A stretch of 64,000 bases of DNA, taken from NCBI RefSeq assembly GCF_018343625.1, contig NZ_JAGYPG010000002.1, positions 973,280 to 1,037,279 on the forward strand, in the 5' to 3' direction. How positions within the stretch are numbered: position 1 is the first letter of the stretch; every line of letters starts with the position of its first letter. The stretch comes from Lederbergia citri. GTDB lineage: Bacteria > Bacillota > Bacilli > Bacillales > Bacillaceae_C. A program made the position numbers and the translations under genes. This document shows, in pieces, positions 34,919 through 44,021 of this stretch. The notes beneath the pieces were generated by a model. It had not been told where the DNA came from and did not search any database. It saw only the letters and a program-made list of their open reading frames with translations.

Positions 34919-34978
34919 ATGATGAGAAAAGTAAGCATATCGTTTTTGCTCCTCATGATTCATTTCTATATTCTTTAG
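34919..34978 (+). CDS. Possible 19-residue hydrophobic peptide
   Basis: ATG ATG start, sequence MMRKVSISFLLLMIHFYIL then TAG. GGAG lies 11 bp upstream and a terminator hairpin begins one base after the stop. Two charged residues followed by a hydrophobic segment fit a small membrane peptide. The same DNA also forms an imperfect inverted repeat (about 34912-34970), so a structured RNA is the main alternative. Confidence 0.35.
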   Translation: MMRKVSISFLLLMIHFYIL

Positions 34979-34979
34979 G

Positions 34980-35000
34980 AAGCCTTACAGGCTTTTTTTA
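34980..35000 (+). terminator. Rho-independent terminator
   Basis: AAGCCT / AGGCTT with a 3-nt loop is followed by TTTTTTATTT. No recognised gene lies upstream other than the small ORF, so it implies a short transcript from the preceding gap. Confidence 0.75.
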
Positions 35001-35265
35001 TTTCTCCTTCGTAATCGCTGTGACTTTACAGCTCACTGTACAATTACGAAATAGTAGCTTGTTGATGAGACTAAGAACTATCTCCCGCTCGATTCTTTTC
35101 ATCTTTAAGTACCCCGCTATCTGAACTATTTTCGTTCCCCAATGATCATTCTTTTTCTGCAATCGTAAAAGTGAATTCCTAATTATCCTTATTATTTCAA
35201 TTTAAGAGGTATATAATAAAATAGGCGAAGCTCAAATAATATTCTGAAAGCGAGTTGATTTTGTA

Positions 35266-35709
35266 ATGATTACTCAAATAACCACGAAATTTAAAATACT
35301 AAAACCAGCTAATATGGTATTCGAAGCCATTGTCGATCCAGAAAAAATTGGGAATTATTGGTTTTCATCTAGTTCTCAAAGATGGGAGCAAGGAGAGTCA
35401 ATAACGTTAAAATATGATGAATATAATGCTGAAGGAGTAATAAATGTATTAGAAGTAACTGAAAATAAGAAAATTGTATTTTCTTGGGGAGAGGAAAATA
35501 ACACTGGAAGAGTTGTTACAATCTCAATTAAAGAATTAGATGAAAAAAGTTCAATGATTGAAGTTAACGAATCCGGTTTTAATGAGGATGACCCTGAATT
35601 GGTTAACATTTTGTTAGGGCAAAAAGAAGGATGGGTATATATGTTATCCTGTTTAAAATGTTATTTGGAACATGGTGTGAATGATTTAAGAGCATCATTA
35701 GTTCATTAA
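35266..35709 (+). CDS. SRPBCC/AHSA1-like domain protein
   Basis: 147 residues in the START/SRPBCC fold. The N-terminal strand and KPANMVFEAIVDPEKIGNYW are typical, as is the closing long helix QKEGWVYMLSCLKCYLEHG. These proteins bind hydrophobic ligands or act as Hsp90 co-chaperone-like factors; the role here is unknown. It ends beside a perfect 13-bp hairpin shared with the convergent ywaF gene. Confidence 0.85.
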   Translation: MITQITTKFKILKPANMVFEAIVDPEKIGNYWFSSSSQRWEQGESITLKYDEYNAEGVINVLEVTENKKIVFSWGEENNTGRVVTISIKELDEKSSMIEVNESGFNEDDPELVNILLGQKEGWVYMLSCLKCYLEHGVNDLRASLVH

Positions 35710-35715
35710 TGAAAC

Positions 35716-35758
35716 ATTTCGATTCAAAAAGGAACTTTTGACTTCTTTGAATCGAAAT
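35716..35758. terminator. Convergent-gene hairpin, probable bidirectional terminator
   Basis: A perfect 13-bp stem (ATTTCGATTCAAA / TTTGAATCGAAAT) spans the gap between two convergent genes. A clear U-run is missing on both sides, so termination may be incomplete. Confidence 0.6.
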
Positions 35759-36484
35759 TTAGCCCTTAAATTTTTGTCTAATCATCCCCCACCCCCAGTC
35801 CCTAAACAATAACCAAAGGACGACAAATATTACAATAGCCACTACTTCAAGCGATAAAATATACCAAGGATAAGGACCCAAAATATCTAGCAAACTCTCA
35901 TTTACGGGCTTTGCTTTTAAGAACATATAATTTCCTTGGAATATGTAATTAACTGCAAATACGATAGGGAGTAATATGTTCAACATAACAAGAGTTTTTA
36001 TAATCCCCTTAAATGTAGGGATGTAGCCTTTGACCCACGTAAAATATAAGGCAGTTATAATAATGCCTATATGGGTGTAAAAAAAATGAAAATACCTAAA
36101 ATGAGGGAAGCTCAGATCCAAAACTGGAGTTGCCATTGCCTGAAGGGCTCCCCCAATTCCAGCGTAAAAAACAAAATCATATATATGCTTATTTGCAGTC
36201 CAGAGTAGAAAAATAGCCATGATCAAACTAATGCTACACAGTTCTAGAGGGAGAGAGTCTATTAAATTCCATCTCCCAATCCTAATTAGCCAAGCATGGT
36301 AAAGGAGTTCCATTATCAATAGAGACAGTGCAAAAAGTCGTTCAAACAGGACTAGTTTTTTTGAATGGATTTTGAATTTCTTTTTAAACATAAAAAGCAG
36401 GAAAAGGCTAAGAAACAAAACGATAATAGCCGCAAAGTGTTCGGCTGAAAACATTATGAATACGGGTTCGTTTTTTTCAGCCAT
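35759..36484 (-). CDS. ywaF: YwaF-like membrane protein (TIGR02206 family)
   Basis: 241 residues with six or seven hydrophobic spans. The sequence order LPLELCSISLIMA, then FYAGIGGALQAMATPVL, HFRYFHFFYTHIGI and AVNYIFQGNYMFLKAKP is that of the TIGR02206/YwaF family. The ATG follows GGGGGAGG. The function is not established in any relative that I know. Confidence 0.85.
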   Translation of the reverse strand: MAEKNEPVFIMFSAEHFAAIIVLFLSLFLLFMFKKKFKIHSKKLVLFERLFALSLLIMELLYHAWLIRIGRWNLIDSLPLELCSISLIMAIFLLWTANKHIYDFVFYAGIGGALQAMATPVLDLSFPHFRYFHFFYTHIGIIITALYFTWVKGYIPTFKGIIKTLVMLNILLPIVFAVNYIFQGNYMFLKAKPVNESLLDILGPYPWYILSLEVVAIVIFVVLWLLFRDWGWGMIRQKFKG

Positions 36485-36604
36485 GGTCCTCCCCCTTATA
36501 CTTTTATTTTATTTACTAATCCTTCAATTTCCTTCCCCTTTGGTACATACTAGATTATTTTAAAATTTTTTTGTACCAACTTTTGATACCCTCTGCATTT
36601 TCTT

Positions 36605-37978
36605 TTATTTCTTCCGGATCAATGACACTGGAGTGAGTGAATTCGGGGAATCTTTATAAAATTTTTGTAGATATAATTTCACCGATAATCGAATATCCGT
36701 ACTTTGCTCATCAATCAATGCAATCCAGTTATCTAAATCGGAAGGTTCAGCATGTTCAAATAAGGCATATGCAATTGCTTCTCTTACACCATTCGTATCT
36801 TTTTCATTGTGAAAAAGCATCCATAATCTTTCTTTTTCGGAGTTAGTCAATGATTTACCTAGTGCCCAAATTACATTCTTTTTGACGATTGGAGACTCGT
36901 CCTCATATAGCAAAGTCCAAAGCATTTCACGGGAACATTTTCCTTCTATTATATATTGTGTTAGAGATAGCGCCCTTTTTACAGGGTCTTTAGATTTTAT
37001 GGAAACGTCTGGGTCCGCACTTCTAATCTTTACGCTATTTGTACTACCAGGAAACATCATTTTTTCATTTAATGCTTCTATCGCAGAATCAACCTGGATA
37101 ATCGTCGCTGGAATCTTATCCTCTTTTAATGCTAATCCAGTTTTAATTAATGTATGTCTCACCGTATCTGAATCAATCTCTGGATATTTTGAAAATAGAT
37201 ATGCGCATACACCAGCTACCATGGAAGAGGTACCACAAGAGCCTTCAAAAAAAGTGAGTTCATTGTTTAAGAGTTTTACAGGAAGATTAGAAAAAGGGGC
37301 CAAAATATCCGGACGCATATGTCCGTCTCCGTTTCTTCCCCAAGGGACAGACGGATGAGCCTCATATTCATCCTTGTCAGTACTTCCTTTATCGTCATAT
37401 CCACCTATTGCAAAAAACTCGATTGGATGTAAGTTATTATGTGCACGCGAGTTGCCATTAGCTGCCACAACAAGTAAATTTGCATCTAGGGCTGGTTGAA
37501 AAGCTTTTACAAAAGGATCCAATGAGGTATTTTGAAATATCTCCACTCGAGGAACTAACAAGTTTAATATGATCTTTATATTCCATTCTTGTCTTCTCTC
37601 TACTAGCCATTCTATTCCTTTTCTTAGTTTTTCAGGATCATATTCTGATAGTATAAAGAAGGTTGCAGCGGGGGCTAATCCCACGTATGTATGATTTTTA
37701 TAAGAAAAAGGCGGATGCGCTAAAAGCCTCAACACATTCGCCCCATGCTCCGAAATATCGTGATAATCACTTTGATAAGTTTGGAATGAACAACAAGAAA
37801 CAGATAGGTCTTCATGTACAGAAACTTGATGCAATCTGTCTCCTAAATAATGAAATTCTCCATCAGTATTTACATGATCAATGATAACAATCCCTACGTT
37901 TTTACCGGATGTTTCAGGATTAGGTGGGGTTTTAAATCCTAATCTTGCCCATGTTGGTTCAGGAATTCTATTATTCAC
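36605..37978 (-). CDS. Intracellular S8 serine peptidase with HEAT-like C-terminus
   Basis: 457 residues. The subtilase triad is visible: D34 in VGIVIIDHVN, H78 in SEHGANV and S251 in GSCGTSSMVAG, with oxyanion N174 in AANGNS. There is no signal peptide or propeptide, so it should act inside the cell. From about 330 the chain turns into alpha-helical repeats (LLYEDESPIVKKNVIWALGK, NGVREAIAYALFEH) that look like HEAT repeats. The start is a GTG after GGAGG. It stands next to a GNAT gene. The repeat tail may pick a protein target or keep the protease inactive; both are inference. Confidence 0.82.
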   Translation of the reverse strand: MNNRIPEPTWARLGFKTPPNPETSGKNVGIVIIDHVNTDGEFHYLGDRLHQVSVHEDLSVSCCSFQTYQSDYHDISEHGANVLRLLAHPPFSYKNHTYVGLAPAATFFILSEYDPEKLRKGIEWLVERRQEWNIKIILNLLVPRVEIFQNTSLDPFVKAFQPALDANLLVVAANGNSRAHNNLHPIEFFAIGGYDDKGSTDKDEYEAHPSVPWGRNGDGHMRPDILAPFSNLPVKLLNNELTFFEGSCGTSSMVAGVCAYLFSKYPEIDSDTVRHTLIKTGLALKEDKIPATIIQVDSAIEALNEKMMFPGSTNSVKIRSADPDVSIKSKDPVKRALSLTQYIIEGKCSREMLWTLLYEDESPIVKKNVIWALGKSLTNSEKERLWMLFHNEKDTNGVREAIAYALFEHAEPSDLDNWIALIDEQSTDIRLSVKLYLQKFYKDSPNSLTPVSLIRKK

Positions 37979-38000
37979 TAATATCCTCCATACAGTTTTT

Positions 38001-38486
38001 TTATTTTAAACTATATACCATTGTCACAGACGTTCCCGATAACCCGCATTCCTCAAATCCGAGTTTTTTGTATACGTGAACCGCCTGCTCGTTATTTGGG
38101 TCTACACTTAGGGATAAGCCTTTAAAGCCATCGTGCTCCGCCTGTTCAATCAATGCCTTCATTAGTAATGAACCTACACCCATCCCTCTTGCTTCGGGAG
38201 AAACAGCAATTCCTAATTCTGGTGTAAAGTTATCAATATACCCATAGCCCTTATTTTGTTCGTCGAATAATCGATACCAGGCTGCCCCCATAGCATTGCC
38301 ATCGCTATCTTCAGCCAACAAGGCACGATCCCCCGGTCTTCCCCAATTTTCATTATATTTTTTCAGATGAGGAAGATTTAATAATTCTTCTTTAGGCAGC
38401 TTATTTTCTGGAATGTGGATAGACTCGTACATCATGTCTTTTAAAAATTCAATCTCTGATTCTTTTATGTTTCTAATCTTCAACAT
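38001..38486 (-). CDS. GNAT family N-acetyltransferase
   Basis: 161 residues. The acetyl-CoA motif is LGIAVSPEARGMGVGSLLM (about 91-109), followed by LSVDPNNEQAVHVYKKLGFEECG, the classical GNAT ending. The ATG follows AAGGGGG. It lies 22 bp upstream of the subtilase gene and may be co-transcribed with it. The substrate is unknown. Confidence 0.9.
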   Translation of the reverse strand: MLKIRNIKESEIEFLKDMMYESIHIPENKLPKEELLNLPHLKKYNENWGRPGDRALLAEDSDGNAMGAAWYRLFDEQNKGYGYIDNFTPELGIAVSPEARGMGVGSLLMKALIEQAEHDGFKGLSLSVDPNNEQAVHVYKKLGFEECGLSGTSVTMVYSLK

Positions 38487-38580
38487 GGATATCCCCCTTT
38501 GATTCTCTACTATTTATTCAATAGAATCTGGGATTTTTCCTTCTTTGTTTCAAAGTAATGTTACACTATTACTCTTATAC

Positions 38581-38937
38581 ATGATTTCGTCGTAAATTCT
38601 CAGCTTATTCAAGTTGAATTGGTTTAATAGTATGATTTCGTCGTGAATTCTCGGCTTTTTCTCGATGAAATTGGATTAATACATGATTTCGTCGTGAATT
38701 CTCAGCTTTTTCTCGATGAAATTGGTTTAATACATGATTTCATCGTGAATTCATAGCTTTTTCTCGATGAAATTGGTTTAATACATGAATTCATCGTGAA
38801 TTCTTAGCTTTTTCTCGATGAAATCGGATTAATACATGATTTCGACGTGAATTCTCAGCTTTTACTCAATGAAATCGGATTAATAAATCATTTCATCGTG
38901 AATCCTCAGGTTTCCACAGCGTAAATAGATGTAAAAT
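38581..38937. repeat. Tandem array of 51-bp units (array 1)
   Basis: Six full units begin at 38581, 38632, 38683, 38734, 38785 and 38836, with a degraded seventh from 38887. Each contains TTTCGTCGTGAATTCTCAGC followed by TTTTTCTCGATGAAATTGG. The period is exactly 51 bp. It fills most of the 38487-39028 gap; nothing else is seen there. No spacers differ between units, so it is not a CRISPR array. Confidence 0.92.
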
Positions 38938-39028
38938 CATTTCATTCCGAATAGCGTTAGTAGTGACCTTTGCAGTCATCTAATTATACCAAGAATCCAA
39001 ATGATTTAAGGAACAATGTAAACTAAAT

Positions 39029-39067
39029 AAAAATCCTGGGAGAAATGCATTTCCCCCAGGATTTTTC
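39029..39067 (-). terminator. Terminator of the carbohydrate operon
   Basis: On the minus strand AAATCCTGGG and CCCAGGATTT arms are followed by TTATTTAG, seven bases beyond the GH35 stop. It closes the minus-strand locus that starts at 56.8 kb. Confidence 0.88.
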
Positions 39068-39073
39068 TACACC

Positions 39074-41485
39074 TTATTCAAATCTAACAGTCAACTGCGA
39101 ATCCACTTTCGAATGCTTTTTAGAACGAATGAATGTCACGCCATCAACAAGCTCAGCATCATATTCAGCACTATCCGAAATAGCTCTCTCTGTTCGAATC
39201 GCTATTACGTCTTGTGCTTGGGTTAAATGGAATTCAATCTCATTTTCGCCAACGTACATGATTTCCGCCGTTGAATAGACAATTTCTCCGATTCCGTCGA
39301 GCTGCACATTCACAGGGAGCATAGCCCCTTCTTTACTTTGGAGGAGCAACTCTCTTCCACCAAACAATGCCTCTCCATCATGATACACTCTCAACGTTTT
39401 ATCTAATCCGTCAAGATTCAGCAGATGGATAAAGCGTTCGCCAGCTGCATTTGCTGTTGATGTGCTGAAAATGCCATGATCCTCATAGTCATGAGTAAGC
39501 CTAGCTACTGCACCCAATTTTGAAAATACTTTTTTATAAAAGACTAAATCGCATGGATACGCAGCGGCTACTACAACCGCTCGGCCCTTTCCTACGACAG
39601 CATCATATGCGCATACTTCATCTGTACCATACACGCTTAGAAGTGGTGTGGCGGTGTCCGACTCCATCACTTGTGCAAAGTGGGTTCTTGTTTCAGGACG
39701 CCCCCCTGCCCAGTTCAAAGCGTTCAGTGACAAATAATATTCTGAGCTATCACGCTTTTCTCCAGCCGCTTTAATACGAAGAGCATCCGCTAAAATTGTA
39801 CAAGGATTGCCCTCCATATCAAATTGTGGAAGTTCGCCGTATAAAAGAATCCTTCCGCCAGCTTCTAAAAAGTCAACCAACTTACTTTGAATGTTCGCTG
39901 CCATATACTTTGCAGAAGGCAATGCAAGTACTTCCGTATCATCAACAGAAAGCGGTTTGTTTTGAATATCTATAGCCCCAAATCGGTAGCCCAATAATAA
40001 CAACGCCCGTCCCATGCTTTCCCAAGAGCTGTATGCACGGTTAGCCTCAATGTTTGACAGCACTTGCCTCATCTTTTCACTCGTTGGATAGCGATATTCC
40101 GTCATATAGTAATCTGGAATAAAAGCAAAAGAAATATTATCGCGCTCTTCGTCCATCGCCGCTAGCTTATCAGAAACAGCCATCATCGTTTTAATAGATC
40201 TCGCCATCCGTGGGAACGTATAATTCAATTTCCCTTCCGGTCCAACTGGTGCAGCAAATCCATGGTGCTCACCTGTAAAAGCGATTCGGTCATTTCCATC
40301 GCCTTTTGACGATTCAAAACGATAGTTACGACCACCAGCAAATAAATAATAATTGATCAAACGATTTCCTTGAGCAATACACATTCTTGTTTTAAAATCT
40401 GCTGCCGAAGGATCGTAGCGCCCGCTCAAGTTATTCCCAAAGTTCCCATCGCCACAATTAAATTCGACGGAAGTGAGCGGCTGATCTGGAAGATGGACAG
40501 AATCCATAAACCCATTAATCAAATACAAATCTTGGAATGTTTCTACTGTCAAATCGCCAAAATAAATATCAGAGCCGGATAAATATCCAGGACCTTGAGT
40601 GTACGTTTCGTATAGCTGACTAATTCCAATCGGGAATGTGAATCCGCGCCCACCGCCCGTTCCATGAATATTGACAACGAAAGGAATATCTTTCGCTCCA
40701 AATTCTTCCGCATAATCACGAAGCACAGCGATATATCTCGCAAAACGGTTTCTCATAAAATAACCGAGATCCTTCATTAATTCCAAGGAATATGATTCCT
40801 GTGGTGAACGAATCGCGTCGTTACGAACTTCTTTTTCCTCTATATTAAACGGATAGCGTTTCGCTAAAGTTTCTTCGGCATAAGAACGCGACAACCATGC
40901 CGCAAAATCATCCAACACAAAATCCGTTAAGTCTGGACAATTGCTGACCCAAGAAAGCATGCCAATTTCATTATCAAGCTGGAATGCAATAACATTTCCA
41001 TTTGGATAAAGCTTAGGCTCTACAATCTCCATGACGGCACGATACCAATTTTTCACGTCACGTAAATACCCAGGGTGCAAATAATCGATTGTTTTTGTAG
41101 TCGCTGGCTTCTTGTCCCATCCAGTTGGAATGATTTCTGGGTGCTTTTCGTACACCCAGAAAGGTAATCCTTCATTTTTCATTTCCGCCATAGTGAACGG
41201 GCCTGGACGAACAAAGAAATAAAGGCCGTTTTCTTCGCATAAATCCACAAACGCCTTAAGGTCCAGTTCAGGACGAGTTTCTCCGGTTAAATCAATGTTC
41301 CCTTCCTCGAACTCGTGAATGACCCATGGCACATACGTGGCGACCGCATTACATCCAGAAAGCTTTAACTTATCGATTCGATCCTGCCAATCCGCTCGAT
41401 CAAGGCGAAAATAATGAATTTCACCACACATGATCAGCTGTGGTTTGCCGTCGATTAAAATTTGTTTGTTTTTAATTTCGATCAT
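39074..41485 (-). CDS. Glycoside hydrolase family 35 enzyme
   Basis: 803 residues, no signal peptide. The GH35 barrel has the acid/base Glu at 173 (FQLDNEIGMLSW) and the nucleophile Glu at 341 (TSVEFNCGDGN), with the family start DGKPQLIMCGEIHYFRL and VRPGPF. C-terminal beta-domains follow to 803. GH35 is mostly beta-galactosidase, but a 1,2-beta-oligoglucan glucosyltransferase of this family is known from a beta-1,2-glucan cluster (Ignavibacterium album). Being 14 bp from a GH144-like gene in a similar cluster, this enzyme may also act on beta-1,2-glucosides. That specificity is inference; beta-galactosidase is the default alternative. Confidence 0.85.
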   Translation of the reverse strand: MIEIKNKQILIDGKPQLIMCGEIHYFRLDRADWQDRIDKLKLSGCNAVATYVPWVIHEFEEGNIDLTGETRPELDLKAFVDLCEENGLYFFVRPGPFTMAEMKNEGLPFWVYEKHPEIIPTGWDKKPATTKTIDYLHPGYLRDVKNWYRAVMEIVEPKLYPNGNVIAFQLDNEIGMLSWVSNCPDLTDFVLDDFAAWLSRSYAEETLAKRYPFNIEEKEVRNDAIRSPQESYSLELMKDLGYFMRNRFARYIAVLRDYAEEFGAKDIPFVVNIHGTGGGRGFTFPIGISQLYETYTQGPGYLSGSDIYFGDLTVETFQDLYLINGFMDSVHLPDQPLTSVEFNCGDGNFGNNLSGRYDPSAADFKTRMCIAQGNRLINYYLFAGGRNYRFESSKGDGNDRIAFTGEHHGFAAPVGPEGKLNYTFPRMARSIKTMMAVSDKLAAMDEERDNISFAFIPDYYMTEYRYPTSEKMRQVLSNIEANRAYSSWESMGRALLLLGYRFGAIDIQNKPLSVDDTEVLALPSAKYMAANIQSKLVDFLEAGGRILLYGELPQFDMEGNPCTILADALRIKAAGEKRDSSEYYLSLNALNWAGGRPETRTHFAQVMESDTATPLLSVYGTDEVCAYDAVVGKGRAVVVAAAYPCDLVFYKKVFSKLGAVARLTHDYEDHGIFSTSTANAAGERFIHLLNLDGLDKTLRVYHDGEALFGGRELLLQSKEGAMLPVNVQLDGIGEIVYSTAEIMYVGENEIEFHLTQAQDVIAIRTERAISDSAEYDAELVDGVTFIRSKKHSKVDSQLTVRFE

Positions 41486-41499
41486 ATGGCACCTCAGGC

Positions 41500-42702
41500 T
41501 TATCTTTTCGTCCAGCCCAGCATTTCAATCCCGCGCTGAACATATTTGTTTTTCATATATAAATCCCAAACAAGACCTGATCTGTAGTTTTCAATCATAA
41601 GAAGCGTAATTCCTTTGTCGATTCCGATGACATGCTCCGCATACCATGCTGGCTCTACATCCAAGTTATACGCATCCCAGAACCCGTATTCTCCCCATAA
41701 TTGTGGGTGGTTCTCATAGTAATATTCTAACGCTGCAATTGATTCTTCAGGAGTAAAAACAATCGATCCTGCCGCCCCACATGGAGGAACAGTTCCTTCA
41801 TTGTTTGGGTTAACATTCGGATAAAATGGCGGAGTCCCTGGTACGATATAGCCATTTGGAGACGCGCATGCTGTCAAGCCCCATGCATTTTCATGATATG
41901 TTTTTCGACCATTCGGATTCTCGATGCTATAGTGACGGCTTGCTAGTGAAGCCTGCACAGAATTCTCGAACCAATCCGTTCCGTCCTTATCCAAAACCTT
42001 TTTAAAATCGATAAACGCATGAGAAAACTGGTGTACGAACAAAGCTCCACCTGGCGCATTGATATATTCATACGGACCGTATTTCGCTGTTTTCCGTTCA
42101 AAGTCATCATATATTTTTACCGGAACAGGCTTAGTTGGTGAAGCAACACCGAGCACATATTGCGTCATTTGTTCCGCATACGTTTCCCAGTGATGGAAGC
42201 CTCCCCTTTCAGGGTCATATCCCATATAATATTGATTTACATCTTCGTCGTAATAAATAGTCCAGTCAATACGTTCATAAATTTGTTCAAATAGTTCTTT
42301 AATTTCACCTTCGAAATACTCCGCAGATGTGATGGCCCCATTTAAAAAGAGTGTCGTATCAATAATGGAGGCACAATCACTAAATTTCTCATATTCCTTA
42401 CCTGTATTCATATCCAAAAAGTGATAAAAGAAGCCTTTCTCATGTTGAACATGATTCAAAAAGGTTTCAAGCGTTCCCTTTGTACGCTCATATCCCTCTT
42501 CACGGGTAATCCATCCTCTTTCAATTCCGATTACAATCGCTGTTAATCCGAAACCAACCGCTGCAATACTCGCTACTTCTTTATTTGCCGATTGATCAAG
42601 AATCAATCCGTATCCATCAGAATTTTTATCTGTATTTGCTTCGTTCCAAAAGAAGTCAAAGCAACCTTTTGCTTCTAAGTCTAAAATATTTGGCTTTTCC
42701 AT
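41500..42702 (-). CDS. GH144-like glycoside hydrolase (PF10091 glucoamylase-type domain)
   Basis: 400 residues, the whole protein being one (alpha/alpha)6-barrel domain of the PF10091 type. Recognisable parts are FWNEANTDKNSDGYGLILDQ, HVQHEKGFFYHFLDM, GYDPERGGFHHWETYAE, QFSHAFIDFK and FWDAYNLDVEPAWYAEHVIGIDKG. This domain includes the GH144 beta-1,2-glucanases and exo-acting sophorohydrolases. No signal peptide, so it should work on imported oligosaccharides and pass short products to the GH94 phosphorylase. The ATG follows GAAGGGAAGGG. Specificity is inferred from family and context. Confidence 0.85.
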   Translation of the reverse strand: MEKPNILDLEAKGCFDFFWNEANTDKNSDGYGLILDQSANKEVASIAAVGFGLTAIVIGIERGWITREEGYERTKGTLETFLNHVQHEKGFFYHFLDMNTGKEYEKFSDCASIIDTTLFLNGAITSAEYFEGEIKELFEQIYERIDWTIYYDEDVNQYYMGYDPERGGFHHWETYAEQMTQYVLGVASPTKPVPVKIYDDFERKTAKYGPYEYINAPGGALFVHQFSHAFIDFKKVLDKDGTDWFENSVQASLASRHYSIENPNGRKTYHENAWGLTACASPNGYIVPGTPPFYPNVNPNNEGTVPPCGAAGSIVFTPEESIAALEYYYENHPQLWGEYGFWDAYNLDVEPAWYAEHVIGIDKGITLLMIENYRSGLVWDLYMKNKYVQRGIEMLGWTKR

Positions 42703-42723
42703 GATGCCCTTCCCTTCAACCTA

Positions 42724-43659
42724 TTATTCTCCGGTAATTCCTGTCCGGTCTACTCCTTCGACAAACCATCTTTGCGTTATAAAATAAACAATTAATAACG
42801 GCAAGATAGAAAGCAGCGTTCCCGCCATCCTAATTCCTTCATTAATTTGATTAGCACTTCCCTCCATACCTGCCGGGAACATTTTTTGATAAGCTGCAAC
42901 AAACTTTTGGAGTTGCAATGGAAGTGTCGTCAATTCTTTTCCGAAATAAATCGATGCTAGATATGTTTCATTCCAGTACCATACAAAAGAAAATAGGAAT
43001 GAAATGATGATTGCTGGAACAGCCATTGGAATTGCAATCGTAAAGAAAATTCGCAAGTGACCCGCTCCATCAATTTGCGCTGCCTCTTCCAATGATTTTG
43101 GCATCATTCTAAAAAACTGATAGAAAATTAGAATGAAAATGGCGCTATTGATTCCTTGTCCTGATATAGCAGGAAGGAGAAATGCGTTCAAACTGCCTAA
43201 AATATTCAGCTCATTGAAAAATATATATCTTGGAATGAGTGTAACTTGAGGCGGAATAATAAATGTCGCCAATACAAGGACGAATAAAATATTTTTTCCG
43301 CGAAAAGAAAATCGTGCCAACCCGTATCCAACAACCGCAGCCACAGCGGTTTGTGCAACAGATGGTAAGACTGTTACATACAAAGTCTCTAGTAATACTG
43401 GGAAAAAGTTCAATACTTGATTCGCTTTCGTATAATTCCCTAGGTAAAAGTGAGTCGGAATCCAATTCACAAGTGGATTTAATATGTCATCCAAGCTTTT
43501 AATGCTGTATACTCCCATGTGTAAAAGCGGGTATAAATAAACAAATCCGATTCCAACCAACAAACCATATATGAGAATCTTTAAAAGGAAGCCATCATTT
43601 CCGCGCATACCTAAGAGCCATTTTTTTGCTTTTAAATAATGATTTTCTATTTTTTGCAC
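42724..43659 (-). CDS. Carbohydrate ABC transporter permease (MalG type)
   Basis: 311 residues with six hydrophobic spans. The binding-protein-dependent transport motif EAAQIDGAGHLRIFFTIAIPMAVPAI (EAA loop) is clear. It starts with GTG at 43659 after AAGGAAGGG; the overlapping ATG gives only a short frame. It is the partner of the MalF-type permease at 44022-44879, from which a 362-bp gap filled by a repeat element separates it. The sugar is probably a gluco-oligosaccharide. Confidence 0.9.
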   Translation of the reverse strand: MQKIENHYLKAKKWLLGMRGNDGFLLKILIYGLLVGIGFVYLYPLLHMGVYSIKSLDDILNPLVNWIPTHFYLGNYTKANQVLNFFPVLLETLYVTVLPSVAQTAVAAVVGYGLARFSFRGKNILFVLVLATFIIPPQVTLIPRYIFFNELNILGSLNAFLLPAISGQGINSAIFILIFYQFFRMMPKSLEEAAQIDGAGHLRIFFTIAIPMAVPAIIISFLFSFVWYWNETYLASIYFGKELTTLPLQLQKFVAAYQKMFPAGMEGSANQINEGIRMAGTLLSILPLLIVYFITQRWFVEGVDRTGITGE

Positions 43660-43680
43660 ATTGAACCCTTCCTTTTTAGG

Positions 43681-44021
43681 TTTTCGCTGTCCAGTTCCAG
43701 CGCCTATCGACTAGCAAACTTCTTGTCCTCTTCCCTACGATAAGTCAACATCGGCTCGTCTTGTCTAGCTGCAGGCACCAGCCCCTCGAGGTCAAATAAC
43801 CTGAGTCAATAAAAGTCAAAGTGCGGACTTTTTTGACTCAGAACATTTGCTTGTCGGGGCTAACCAGTCGCCTTCCGCTTTTCCAACCTCGTCGTGTTTC
43901 CTTTATCTCAGTCATAGGCCGAAAAAGGAACGTCGACTAAAACCGCCACGTCCTGTGGCGACGTCGACGGACCCACATCCTGTGGGCCTGTACGTCGATG
44001 GGCAAGGCGCTTCCACTTTTC
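43681..44021 (-). repeat. Interspersed mosaic repeat, copy B (long, nested)
   Basis: Read on the minus strand it opens with AAGCGCC...CATCGACG and closes with GACAAGAAGTTTGCTAGTCG, ATAGGCGCTGGA. It shares most of its length with copy C at 50.15-50.37 kb but carries an extra block of about 120 bp in the middle. It holds strong hairpins (CCCACAGGATGTGGG, GCCACAGGACGTGGC and a CTGAGTCAA / TTGACTCAG stem). It fills the gap between two permease genes and is non-coding. Confidence 0.85.

Noticed and set aside
38581..38937. Possible CRISPR array
   Set aside because: Units are contiguous 51-bp direct repeats with no unique spacers, and no cas genes are in the window.
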